Origin: Maricaulis sp034659015
GTDB lineage: Bacteria > Pseudomonadota > Alphaproteobacteria > Caulobacterales > Maricaulaceae
DNA length: 64,000 nucleotides
Direction of reading: 5' to 3'
Assembly (NCBI GenBank): GCA_034659015.1
Contig: JAYEGL010000002.1
Coordinates: 1-64,000 of the forward strand
The notes beneath the pieces were generated by a model that was not told where the DNA came from, did not search any database, and saw only the letters and a list, made by a program, of their open reading frames with translations. A program made the translations under genes and the position numbers. Positions 49,797 through 58,117 of the stretch are shown in pieces (the first letter of the stretch is position 1; every line of letters begins with the position of its first letter).

Positions 49797-51719
49797 ATGG
49801 CACCCACCACTCCGACCCTCGACCAGGTCCGCTTTCCCGAGGACCTGCGCAATTTCAGCCTTGAGCAATTGCGCGACCTGGCCGACGAGTTGCGGGCGGA
49901 GACGATCGACGCGGTGTCGGTGACGGGCGGCCATCTGGGCGCAGGGCTGGGCGTGGTCGAGCTGACCACGGCGCTGCACCATGTCTTCGAGACGCCGCGC
50001 GACACGCTGATCTGGGATGTCGGCCACCAGTGCTATCCGCACAAGATCCTCACCGGCCGGCGCGACCGCATCCGCACCCTGCGCCAGGGCGGCGGGCTGA
50101 GCGGTTTCACCAAGCGCGCGGAAAGCGAATACGACCCGTTCGGCGCCGCCCACGCCTCGACCTCGATCTCCGCGGCACTGGGCTTTGCCGTCGGCCGCGA
50201 TCTCAAGCACGAGGACCGCAATGTGATCGCCGTCATCGGCGACGGCTCGATGTCGGCAGGCATGGCCTATGAGGCGATGAACAATGCCGGCCATATCGGC
50301 GGCCGGCTGATCGTCATCCTCAACGACAACGACATGTCCATCGCCCCGCCGGTCGGCGCGATGAGCCACTATTTCGCCCGCCTCGTCTCCTCCAAGAGCT
50401 ATCGCAGCCTGCGCAAGCTGGGCAAGGGCGTCGCCAAGGCATTCCATGTCGAGGAAGCCGCGCGACGGGCCGAGGAATACATGCGCGGCATGGCGATGGG
50501 CGGCACGCTGTTCGAGGAGATGGGCTTTCGCTATGTCGGCCCGATCGACGGGCACGATCTCGACCAGCTGGTGCCGGTCCTCAAGAATGTGCGTGACGGC
50601 GATAACGGCCCGGTGCTGATCCATGTCGTCACCCAGAAGGGCAAGGGCTATGCGCCCGCCGAGGCGGCCGAGGACAAATATCACGGGGTCGCCAAGTTCA
50701 ACGTCGTCACCGGCGAACAGCAGAAGTCCAAGGGCGGCCCGCCGGCCTATACCAAGGTCTTCGCGCAGCAGCTTATCCGCGAGGCGGAAAAGGACGACAC
50801 CATCGTCGGCATCACCGCGGCCATGCCCGGCGGCACCGGCATGGACCTGTTCGGCGAGCGCTTTCCGGAGCGCATGGTCGATGTCGGTATCGCCGAACAG
50901 CACGCCGTCACCTTCGCGGCCGGCCTGGCGGCGGACGGAATGAAGCCCTTCGCGGCGATCTATTCCACCTTCCTGCAGCGCGGCTACGACCAGGTTGTCC
51001 ATGACGTGGCGATCCAGGGCCTGCCCGTGCGTTTCGCCATCGACCGGGCCGGCCTCGTCGGGGCCGACGGCTGCACGCATGCGGGCAGTTTCGATATCGG
51101 CTATCTCGGGCAGTTGCCCGGCATGGTCGTCATGGCGGCGGCCGACGAGGCCGAGCTGTGCCGCATGGTCGCCACCTCGGTGCAGATCGACGACGGGCCG
51201 TCCGCTTTCCGCTACCCGCGCGGGGCGGGCACCGGTGTCGAGATCCCGGACGTGGCCGAACCGCTGGAAATCGGCAAGGGCCGCATCGTGCGGGAAGGTT
51301 CGCGGATTGCCATCCTTTCCCTGGGCACGCGACTGGAAGAGGCGCTCAAGGCGGCCGATATGCTGGGCGCCAAGGGTTTTTCGACGACCGTGGCCGACGC
51401 CCGTTTTGCCAAGCCGCTGGACGCGGACCTGATCCTGCGCCTGGCCCGCGAGCACGAGGTGGTGGTGACGGTGGAAGAGGGCGCGCGCGGCGGTTTCGGC
51501 GCTTTCGTGCTGCAGATGCTGGCGGAAAAGGGTGCGCTGGACCGCGGATTGAAGATCCGCACCATGACCCTGCCGGATATCTTCCAGGACCAGGACACGC
51601 CCTTCAACATGTATGAAGAGGCCGGCCTCAACGCCCGCCACATCGCCGCCACCGCGCTGGAGGCCATGGGCCAGGACGCGGTCGCCGCGGAAGTGGCGGC
51701 GGCAGTCAGCGCGGTTTAG
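49797..51719 (+). CDS. dxs: 1-deoxy-D-xylulose-5-phosphate synthase
   Basis: The 640-residue thiamine diphosphate enzyme makes DXP from pyruvate and glyceraldehyde 3-phosphate, the first step of the MEP isoprenoid pathway. H-L-G-A-G-L-G-V-V-E-L-T (about 44-55), G-D-G-S-M-S-A-G-M-A-Y-E-A-M-N-N-A-G (about 149-166) and D-V-G-I-A-E-Q-H-A-V-T-F-A are typical. ATG at 49797 follows a GAAAGG; a GTG at 49779 overlapping ispA is less likely. It ends one base past the stop of a convergent lipoprotein gene. Confidence 0.95.
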   Translation: MAPTTPTLDQVRFPEDLRNFSLEQLRDLADELRAETIDAVSVTGGHLGAGLGVVELTTALHHVFETPRDTLIWDVGHQCYPHKILTGRRDRIRTLRQGGGLSGFTKRAESEYDPFGAAHASTSISAALGFAVGRDLKHEDRNVIAVIGDGSMSAGMAYEAMNNAGHIGGRLIVILNDNDMSIAPPVGAMSHYFARLVSSKSYRSLRKLGKGVAKAFHVEEAARRAEEYMRGMAMGGTLFEEMGFRYVGPIDGHDLDQLVPVLKNVRDGDNGPVLIHVVTQKGKGYAPAEAAEDKYHGVAKFNVVTGEQQKSKGGPPAYTKVFAQQLIREAEKDDTIVGITAAMPGGTGMDLFGERFPERMVDVGIAEQHAVTFAAGLAADGMKPFAAIYSTFLQRGYDQVVHDVAIQGLPVRFAIDRAGLVGADGCTHAGSFDIGYLGQLPGMVVMAAADEAELCRMVATSVQIDDGPSAFRYPRGAGTGVEIPDVAEPLEIGKGRIVREGSRIAILSLGTRLEEALKAADMLGAKGFSTTVADARFAKPLDADLILRLAREHEVVVTVEEGARGGFGAFVLQMLAEKGALDRGLKIRTMTLPDIFQDQDTPFNMYEEAGLNARHIAATALEAMGQDAVAAEVAAAVSAV

Positions 51720-52822
51720 TCGGACGCGTTCAGGCTCGCGACGGTGTCTGTGGGGAGGGGATGTGCGCCCATACCGGCACTCGAGATATCGGGCAGGTCG
51801 ACCGGTTCGCCTGTGGCCAGGATCGTGGCGCAGGTTTCCGCGCTGTCGGCCAGCGTCTCTATGCCCGGCGTGATGGACTGAACGCGCCCCGACTGCGCAT
51901 TCAGGGCTGAAGTCGCCTCGCGCAGAGCCGTCAGCGGATCGCTTTCGGCCTCGAAGCGCCACGCCCCGACACTCTTGTCCGGGTCTTCCTCCTCCGGTGC
52001 GGGCGGCACGTTTTCCTGGTCAAAACGGCTGTTGGTCTGAGCTGCGGCGCGGATCTGGGCGATCGCCTCGGCATAGTTGACCGGCTGGCTGAGCAGCTGG
52101 CGATCGACATCCCAGAGAATACGCCGTCTGAGATCGTACAGCCTGGGTGCGATCCCGCGATAGGTGTCGATCTGGTCGTTGGCCCGTGTGGCAACCTGGG
52201 TGGCGGTGCCCTCGGCATTTTGCGCTGCTTCGAGCGCCTGCGTCAGCTCGCCCGTGCCTGTGTCCTGATCGGAGTCTGCCAGCACTTCGCGCACCACGGC
52301 GAGGTTCCCCCGCCGGGTTTCGAGTATGCCGAGTTGCACGACAAGGTTTTCGAGCCCGGTTTCGCGCCGGAGCAGGGCGTCGGTATGCGCGCGTGCGCAG
52401 TCCGCCGCGACGACGGCGCGGGAATGGATGGTGCGCCGTTCGACCGGGTTGTAGACCACGTCCGCGGACTGGACGATGGCGGCCCCCAGGCCGGCTTCGA
52501 GCAGGTCGGTCGTCTGTGCCTCGGTCAGTCCGTTGGCATTCAGCGCCAGTGTAGACGCGGCATACACGGCCGTACCGAAGAAGAATATGTTGCGCGCTTC
52601 GATGATGCCGTTCTGCCGGCGAACATTCATCATCTGGACATCGGCGAGCGTCTGGAAGTCGCAATAGGCACTCCAGACCTCGTGATGCACGGTTACCGGA
52701 CATGTGGCCGTCTGCCCGGGCAGGGCGTCGCCGCGATAGGCGGTATCTCTGCCGGCCACGGTCAGGCTGGAGCATGCGCCCAAACCTGCGGCCATAATCA
52801 GAACCAGTGCCCGTTTCCGCAT
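51716..52822 (-). CDS. lipoprotein with a helical periplasmic domain
   Basis: The 368-residue protein starts MRKRALVLIMAAGLGACSS after GGGAGGGT, with lipobox L-G-A-C (Cys17). The mature part is helical, with Ala/Glu/Arg-rich stretches (about 150-260) suggesting a coiled coil. The function is unknown. Its stop overlaps the dxs stop on the other strand. Confidence 0.75.
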   Translation of the reverse strand: MRKRALVLIMAAGLGACSSLTVAGRDTAYRGDALPGQTATCPVTVHHEVWSAYCDFQTLADVQMMNVRRQNGIIEARNIFFFGTAVYAASTLALNANGLTEAQTTDLLEAGLGAAIVQSADVVYNPVERRTIHSRAVVAADCARAHTDALLRRETGLENLVVQLGILETRRGNLAVVREVLADSDQDTGTGELTQALEAAQNAEGTATQVATRANDQIDTYRGIAPRLYDLRRRILWDVDRQLLSQPVNYAEAIAQIRAAAQTNSRFDQENVPPAPEEEDPDKSVGAWRFEAESDPLTALREATSALNAQSGRVQSITPGIETLADSAETCATILATGEPVDLPDISSAGMGAHPLPTDTVASLNASD

Positions 52823-52905
52823 GTCACCCTCCCGACCGCCACGTGCAGGAGTATAGCACAAGTAAAACGTGTTAGAAGATATGAAGCGACCGAAGGGAGT
52901 CCCGT

Positions 52906-54303
52906 CTAGCGCTCGTCCGTGCCGATCCGCTCCGCGAGCGTGCGCAGCGCTTCACCGTGCGAGGCCACCGGGTCCTGCCGGTCGAACACGGTCAGCGGGA
53001 TTTCCGGCTCCAGCCCGGCGCCTTCATAGACCGTGCCGTCCGGTGCGGCGAAGATCTCGTTGGCCAGTTCCACATACCAGCCATTGGGCAGCGGCTTGGC
53101 AAGGGGGGTGGAATAGGCGCCCCGCGTGGTGGTGCCGGCCTGGGTGACGTTGGGCAATTGGCGCAACATGAGCGTGGTGATCTCGCCGGCCGATACCGTC
53201 ACGTCGCTGGTCAGCACATAGACCGGGCCGGTGAAGCGAGGCCCGTCATGCGGCACGATCTCGTAGGCCGCGTCGGGCGCCGCGTCCCAGTCCGTGCGCA
53301 CGGTGTATCCCGTGAAGGGCGTGTCGGTGAAGCGGCTGGCGATGGCGCGGGTGACGGCGTCATAGCCGCCGCGATTATTGGACAGGTCCAGGATGACGGC
53401 CTCCATCCCGTCGAACTGGGTCAGCGCGTCGTCGAGCAGGGTCTCGAGTGCCGCCAGTTCCGCCTCGGCCCATTCCGGCGTGCCGGGCGTTTCGGTATCG
53501 GTGAAACCGCCCATGGTGAAGATCTGGATATAGCCGATGCGTTCGTCGATCGTGCCGACGATCACGCGGTCATTGGCGATATGGCGCGCGCCGGGATCGA
53601 GGACCTCGCCCAGCGTCCGGTCGATCAGACCGATCAGCCAGGGCGTTTCGCCCATGCCGTTGGCGATCGTGGGCAGGGTGGTGCCCAGCCCGTACTGGGC
53701 GCGATGGCGCTCCCCGTCGAACTCGGCGATCAGCTTGGTGTGGCTGTCGCCCAGAGGCTCGATCAGGCCGGCCAGGACGGCAAACAGATCGGCATCGCTC
53801 ATCCCGGCGCTCACCTGCTCGCGCGCGGCTGCGACCGCCGTGTCCCAGTCCACGCCGCGGCGCTCGAAAAAGGCGTAGTGGCGGTCGAACACGGAGACGA
53901 AGGTCTCGAACGTGCCGACCGCGCCGGAGAGGTCCTGCGCGCCGCAGTTATCGGGCAGGGCGTCCAGACGCTCGAACACGGTATTGCCGTCGCTGGGCAG
54001 GTATTCGAATTTCGCGCGGTCCGGACCCAGCGGCGTGATGTAGCGGTATTCCACCTGGCTCATCATCGTGGGGCCGTCCTGCGCGGTGGCGTAGCAGCCG
54101 GCCGGCGTATCCTGCCAGCGGGTGATCCCGTCCGCATCGATCTGGAGAACCCAGCCATAGGCGTCCGACCGCCAGATGCCGCGCGCCACCTCGGCGGTGG
54201 CGCTTTCCTGAAAGATTTCCAACGCCTGGGCAGCGGCCGGCGCCTGGCTGCAACCGGCAAGGTACAGCGCGGCGCAGGCGGCGGATCGAAGACACGTGAT
54301 CAT
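52906..54303 (-). CDS. S41-family (tail-specific protease-like) lipoprotein
   Basis: The 465-residue protein has a lipobox L-A-G-C (Cys18). The catalytic core at about 285-400 includes D-L-S-N-N-R-G-G-Y-D (about 293-302), the S41 strand, and T-S-D-V-T-V-S-A-G-E-I-T-T (about 355-367), where the Ser before A-G-E is the nucleophile. There is no obvious PDZ domain. It follows tetR and is preceded by the TGAC-N4-GTCA operator, so TetR control is likely. Confidence 0.88.
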   Translation of the reverse strand: MITCLRSAACAALYLAGCSQAPAAAQALEIFQESATAEVARGIWRSDAYGWVLQIDADGITRWQDTPAGCYATAQDGPTMMSQVEYRYITPLGPDRAKFEYLPSDGNTVFERLDALPDNCGAQDLSGAVGTFETFVSVFDRHYAFFERRGVDWDTAVAAAREQVSAGMSDADLFAVLAGLIEPLGDSHTKLIAEFDGERHRAQYGLGTTLPTIANGMGETPWLIGLIDRTLGEVLDPGARHIANDRVIVGTIDERIGYIQIFTMGGFTDTETPGTPEWAEAELAALETLLDDALTQFDGMEAVILDLSNNRGGYDAVTRAIASRFTDTPFTGYTVRTDWDAAPDAAYEIVPHDGPRFTGPVYVLTSDVTVSAGEITTLMLRQLPNVTQAGTTTRGAYSTPLAKPLPNGWYVELANEIFAAPDGTVYEGAGLEPEIPLTVFDRQDPVASHGEALRTLAERIGTDER

Positions 54304-54318
54304 GGGAACTCCATAAAA

Positions 54319-54332
54319 ATGACCGTAGTCAT
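54319..54332. promoter_or_regulatory. TetR operator, site 1 (S41 peptidase promoter region)
   Basis: ATGAC-cgta-GTCAT is a perfect 5-bp inverted repeat between the tetR stop and the S41 start codon, 16 bp upstream of that ATG. Confidence 0.7.
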
Positions 54333-54335
54333 CTT

Positions 54336-54953
54336 TTAGCCGGAAGACGGGTCACCGGCAAGCGGGCGATAGCCCGCCAGTTCACACAGCCGGCCAAGCC
54401 GCTCTGCGATGCGTGCATCAACGGCGTCCAGGCGACCCGTCACCCCGCTCTCCCGGATCGTGCCGGTCACCAGGGTGACGACCAGATCCGCCATCGCTTC
54501 CGGATCGACCCGGTCCGGCAGTTCGTTCCGGCGGCGCGCCTGCGCGATCATGCGGGCAATGGCTGTGCGCAGCGCGGCGTCCGCTTCGCGTTCGGCGGAA
54601 TGGATCGAGGGTGTGGCCAGGGCGTGGGCATGCTTGGCCTGCCACATACGGGGCGAGGCCGACACCGCCTGGATGCTGCGATGGGCCGGGGCGGCCAGAC
54701 GGTCGGGCAGGGCGAGGGCCGCCGCTTCCGGCGTTTCCTCCAAAGACCCTTCGATCACCTGTGAATACCAGTCCGCCAGCAGGTCGGCCTTGCCGGGGAA
54801 ATGGTTGAAGAAGGTGCCTTTGGCCACGCCGGCGGCCGCCACGATCTGGTCGACGCTGACCGCGTCGTATCCGTCGCGTTCGATCAGGTCGACGGCCGCG
54901 TCATAGAGGGCTTTGCGAACCGCGCGCTTTTTGCTTTCTCTCTTTCCGGTCAT
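54336..54953 (-). CDS. TetR-family transcriptional regulator
   Basis: The 205-residue protein has an N-terminal helix-turn-helix at about 28-55 (V-S-V-D-Q-I-V-A-A-A-G-V-A-K-G-T-F-F-N-H-F), the TetR signature, and a variable helical ligand domain. The N-terminus is Lys/Arg-rich (K-R-E-S-K-K-R-A-V-R-K). It is flanked by two near-identical palindromes, one upstream of itself and one upstream of the S41 gene, and so probably represses both. Confidence 0.92.
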   Translation of the reverse strand: MTGKRESKKRAVRKALYDAAVDLIERDGYDAVSVDQIVAAAGVAKGTFFNHFPGKADLLADWYSQVIEGSLEETPEAAALALPDRLAAPAHRSIQAVSASPRMWQAKHAHALATPSIHSAEREADAALRTAIARMIAQARRRNELPDRVDPEAMADLVVTLVTGTIRESGVTGRLDAVDARIAERLGRLCELAGYRPLAGDPSSG

Positions 54954-54974
54954 GGCCGCAGGATGCGCGATTTC

Positions 54975-54988
54975 GTGACCTCAGTCAC
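54975..54988. promoter_or_regulatory. TetR operator, site 2 (tetR/tlyA intergenic)
   Basis: GTGAC-ctca-GTCAC is a perfect 5-bp inverted repeat sharing TGAC-N4-GTCA with site 1. It lies 21 bp upstream of the tetR ATG and 20 bp before the tlyA ATG, so both genes could be affected. Confidence 0.7.
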
Positions 54989-55008
54989 TTTTCATGGGCA
55001 GGGACCGC

Positions 55009-55755
55009 ATGCGCGCCGACCGCTATCTTGTCGAACACGGCCATTTCGAAACCCGGGCGCGGGCCCAGGCCGCCATTGCCGGCGGCAAGGTGACGGCCAA
55101 TGGCGTCGTCGTGGCCAAGCCCTCGCAGAAGATTGCCGAAGGCGCGGAGATTGTTGCCGAAGAGGCCTTTCCCTGGGTGTCCCGGGCCGCGCTCAAACTG
55201 GTCGCGGCGCTGGAGGCTTTCGGCATCGATCCGTCCGGCCGGGTGTGCCTGGATGTCGGCGCTTCGACGGGCGGTTTTACCGAAGTCCTTCTGGCGAACG
55301 GGGCGCGCCGCGTTCATGCCGTCGATGTCGGGCGCGGCCAATTGCATCCGCGGCTTCAGACCGATGCGCGGGTTGTCTCCATGGAGGGCATGGATGCACG
55401 GACACTGGCCGCGGACATGCTGGACGCGCCGCCCTCGCTGGTGGTGTGCGACGCCAGTTTCATTTCCCTGCTCAAGGTGATCGCCCGGCCCCTGGAACTG
55501 GCGGCGCCGAAGGCAGATCTGATCGCGCTGATCAAGCCGCAGTTCGAGGTCGGCAGGGCCGCGATCGGAAAGGGCGGCCTGGTAAAGAGCGAAAACGACC
55601 GCCGGCGGGCGGTCGATACGGTCTGTTCGGGCCTGGAGGCGGCCACGGATTTCAAGGTGAAGGCGGTCATCGACAGTCCGGTCGAGGGGGGAGACGGCAA
55701 CAGGGAATACCTTATGGCCGCCTCCCGGATTCGCAACCGGCCGGATGCCGGATGA
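55009..55755 (+). CDS. tlyA: TlyA-type rRNA 2'-O-methyltransferase/hemolysin family
   Basis: The 248-residue protein has an N-terminal S4 RNA-binding domain (R-A-D-R-Y-L-V-E-H-G-H-F-E-T-R-A-R-A-Q, about 2-20) and a Rossmann methyltransferase domain with L-D-V-G-A-S-T-G-G-F-T (about 82-92) and K-P-Q-F-E-V-G (about 181-187). TlyA methylates rRNA. ATG at 55009 has AGGGAC 8 bases before; an ATG at 54994 is possible. It is often found beside dxs in this class. Confidence 0.92.
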   Translation: MRADRYLVEHGHFETRARAQAAIAGGKVTANGVVVAKPSQKIAEGAEIVAEEAFPWVSRAALKLVAALEAFGIDPSGRVCLDVGASTGGFTEVLLANGARRVHAVDVGRGQLHPRLQTDARVVSMEGMDARTLAADMLDAPPSLVVCDASFISLLKVIARPLELAAPKADLIALIKPQFEVGRAAIGKGGLVKSENDRRRAVDTVCSGLEAATDFKVKAVIDSPVEGGDGNREYLMAASRIRNRPDAG

Positions 55756-55804
55756 CCGCGAATTAAGCTGCGGCCGATTGACCGCCCGGCTATTGCCCGC
55801 CCGA

Positions 55805-56590
55805 CTATTGCCCGTACGTGTCGGCGGGACGCCAGATCCCGTCCGCGCCCTGGCACATCCACACGCGATCGGTCACGGCCTGGCCGTATTCGCCCATGCG
55901 GCGGGTCTGCGACCACTGGCAGTTGCCGGCCGCGGAGGCATTGGAATAGGTCGACGAGGCGGAATAGGTCCGGGCCGGTTCGCCGCGATCGGGACCGCCG
56001 AGCAGCTCGCCGGAGGACCCGTAGCGGTCGTCATAATACGGATCGCCCGCATAGCCGGCATCGTCGCTGTAATAGCGGTCGTCCTGATAGTAGCCGCTGT
56101 CGTCGTAATAGCGGTCGTCGCCATAATAGCCGTCCGGCTTTCCGGCATAGCCGCCACCGGTGCGGCGCACCGTGCCGCAATCCTCGCCGCCGGCGATACC
56201 CGCGCCGATCAGCGCGCCGACCCCGGCGCCGGCGATCGTGCCGACTTCCTCGGCATTGCCGCGGTCGCGGTGTTCGTAGCGGCGGTTGTGGCGGCCGTAA
56301 TAGCCGCGCCCATGGCGGCGGTAATCGTCCCAGCGCGCGCGGCGGTCCCAGCGGTCGGGGCGGCCATGGCGGTTATTGTTCGAATCGTCGGCCAGCTCAT
56401 TGCCGATCACGGCACCGAGAATGCCGCCGATCAGGGCGCCGGCGACCTGCCGGTTCTGGCGGCTGGATTCGCAGTCCTGATAGCTGCCGCCCTGATAGGA
56501 GCGGGCTTGGTAGGACTGGCCTTCGGCAACCGTCGGAAGGGTGACCGACAGGGCCGTCGCGGCGAGCAGGGCGGGGGTCAGCAATTTCAT
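55805..56590 (-). CDS. secreted glycine-zipper protein, Tyr/Asp-rich
   Basis: The 261-residue protein has a signal peptide cut after V-A-E-G (about 24). Two glycine-zipper stretches, G-A-L-I-G-G-I-L-G-A-V-I-G (about 51-63) and G-T-I-A-G-A-G-V-G-A-L-I-G-A-G (about 117-131), resemble outer-membrane 2TM glycine zippers. Between and after them lie Arg/Tyr/Asp-rich low-complexity regions, ending M-C-Q-G-A-D-G-I-W-R-P. Probably cell-envelope located; the function is unknown. It lies 183 bp after the gene at 56774 in the same direction. Confidence 0.78.
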   Translation of the reverse strand: MKLLTPALLAATALSVTLPTVAEGQSYQARSYQGGSYQDCESSRQNRQVAGALIGGILGAVIGNELADDSNNNRHGRPDRWDRRARWDDYRRHGRGYYGRHNRRYEHRDRGNAEEVGTIAGAGVGALIGAGIAGGEDCGTVRRTGGGYAGKPDGYYGDDRYYDDSGYYQDDRYYSDDAGYAGDPYYDDRYGSSGELLGGPDRGEPARTYSASSTYSNASAAGNCQWSQTRRMGEYGQAVTDRVWMCQGADGIWRPADTYGQ

Positions 56591-56722
56591 CTCGTGCCTC
56601 CAATGCGTGCGGGACGGTGTCGGTCCCGATCTCACCAGCAATCTAGCGGGCAGGCGATGAGCCCAGGATGAACGCTCGCATGACGGTTTCGCAAGGCGGA
56701 TCGCGGGACTGCACACGCAAGA

Positions 56723-56751
56723 ACGGGGCCGGCACAACACGCCGGCCCCGT
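56723..56751 (-). terminator. hairpin between the two glycine-zipper genes
   Basis: ACGGGGCCGGC-acaacac-GCCGGCCCCGT has 11-bp perfect arms. It is downstream of the 56774 gene on the minus strand. The following TTCTTGC is only weakly T-rich, so it may act as a stabilising or terminating hairpin. Confidence 0.65.
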
Positions 56752-56773
56752 CTCATTCACCCGGACCGTGTGA

Positions 56774-57970
56774 CTACTGGCGGTGCGCCACCTGCCAGTC
56801 GCCATAGGCGTCGCGGCACATGCGCACGCGGTCGTAGTTATACGTCCCGTCCGGCATGTAGATTTCCGCATCGCCCCAGCGGCATTCGCGGCCCGCATTA
56901 TAGTAGGTCTCGCGCACCACGATCGTGCCGCGCACGCCGGAATAGGGGTTCGCCCAGTAATAGGGTTCGCCGTACTCGAAGGCGTAGTTCATGGCATAGG
57001 TGTATTGCGCGCGGTCGCAGTTATCGAGCCGGTTGAGACCGCTGCCGAGGGCCGCCCCGAAGCCCGCACCGAGCAGGATGCCGGCGCCGACATTGTCATC
57101 GCCTGCGGCGGCACCGCCGACCAGGGCCCCCAGAAGGGCGCCCACGATGGCCCCGTCGCTGCCGTTGCGGTCATAGCGGCACAGGCCGTCATAATAGGCA
57201 AAGCGGCGGTCGTCGTAATTGTGGCTGTAATAGCGCGTATTGTAGCGCCAGCGGTTGGACGGGCCCCAGTGCCCGTAATGGCGCGAGTTGGACCAGCCGC
57301 GATTCATGTGGTGGATCCAGCGCAGCTGCGCCTGCCGGCGGGCACGGTCGCGATAGAAGTCGCGGCGGCGCTGGGCATACTCCCACCGGCGGCGGTCATG
57401 ATGAACGCCGGGGCGGTAATGACGGTTGTTCGTCCAGCGGTGATCGCGGCGATTGTCGCGAACGTCGCGATGACGATTGCGCTCCCAGGCAGAGCGGCGC
57501 GAGTCATGCCCGCGATTGCTGCCGTATTCGCGGCGGTTGTTGCGCCAGTCATGATCGCGCCGCTGGTCGCGCCGGTCCCGCGCATCATGGCGGCCGGGAT
57601 GGCGTCCACGGGCGTCGTTGCGGCCGGGATGGTTGCGGCCACGGGCATCGTCATTACGCCCCGGATGCCGGCCGCGCGCGTCATTGCGTCCGGGTCCGCG
57701 TCCGCGGGCATCGCGGTCGCCGCGCCGGCCATCGCCGCGCGTGTCGCGGCGGTTTTCATTCCGGCCGGCTTCGCGGCGCTGGCGGTGACGGTCGCCGGCA
57801 TCACGGCCGGGCGCGCGGTCGCGGCGCGTATGTTCACGCCGGTCACGGTCGCCATAGCTGTCGCCTCGCTCGACGCGCTGGGCTTCCGCCGGGCTGGCCG
57901 TGACGGCCGCAGGAATGATGAGAAGGGCGGCGAACGCCGTGCTGAGCAGGCGAAGCTTGCGTTGTGTCAT
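56774..57970 (-). CDS. secreted Arg-rich repeat protein with glycine zipper
   Basis: The 398-residue protein has a signal peptide cut after A-E-A (about 30). Residues 34-220 are low complexity, dominated by Arg, Asp, Asn, Gly and His, with imperfect repeats of G-R-N-D-A-R-G-R-H-P. Then comes a glycine zipper G-A-I-V-G-A-L-L-G-A-L-V-G-G (about 273-286) and a C-terminal domain ending M-C-R-D-A-Y-G-D-W-Q-V-A-H-R-Q. It resembles the 55805 protein at its C-terminus, suggesting a related pair. Probably cell-surface and polyanion-binding; inferred only. Confidence 0.78.
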   Translation of the reverse strand: MTQRKLRLLSTAFAALLIIPAAVTASPAEAQRVERGDSYGDRDRREHTRRDRAPGRDAGDRHRQRREAGRNENRRDTRGDGRRGDRDARGRGPGRNDARGRHPGRNDDARGRNHPGRNDARGRHPGRHDARDRRDQRRDHDWRNNRREYGSNRGHDSRRSAWERNRHRDVRDNRRDHRWTNNRHYRPGVHHDRRRWEYAQRRRDFYRDRARRQAQLRWIHHMNRGWSNSRHYGHWGPSNRWRYNTRYYSHNYDDRRFAYYDGLCRYDRNGSDGAIVGALLGALVGGAAAGDDNVGAGILLGAGFGAALGSGLNRLDNCDRAQYTYAMNYAFEYGEPYYWANPYSGVRGTIVVRETYYNAGRECRWGDAEIYMPDGTYNYDRVRMCRDAYGDWQVAHRQ

Positions 57971-58074
57971 CGGACACGCCTCCGGGTCTTGCGCCGGGTC
58001 CGGGCCCGGCCAGATTGCCTGAAGGTTAACGCCGGGTCGATGAGCCTAACATGAACGGGTGCTTCATCTTGGAC

Positions 58075-58112
58075 GGGGACAGACACGCAAGCGCGCTTGC
58101 GTGTCTGTCCCC
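58075..58112. repeat. GGGGACAGACACG palindrome, copy 6
   Basis: GGGGACAGACACGCAAGCG and its exact inverse meet with no spacer: a 38-bp perfect palindrome. It ends 5 bp from the aroC stop codon. Same type as copy 5, here in a tandem (not convergent) gap. Confidence 0.9.
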
Positions 58113-58117
58113 GGTAA

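Noticed and set aside
47575..49803. A 742-codon minus-strand frame.
   Set aside because: It is antisense to the phosphatase, xseB, csaA-like and ispA genes, all of which have motifs on the plus strand; the translated sequence has no recognisable domain.
49623..51962. A 779-codon minus-strand frame over dxs.
   Set aside because: Shadow of dxs; His/Arg-rich translation without motif.
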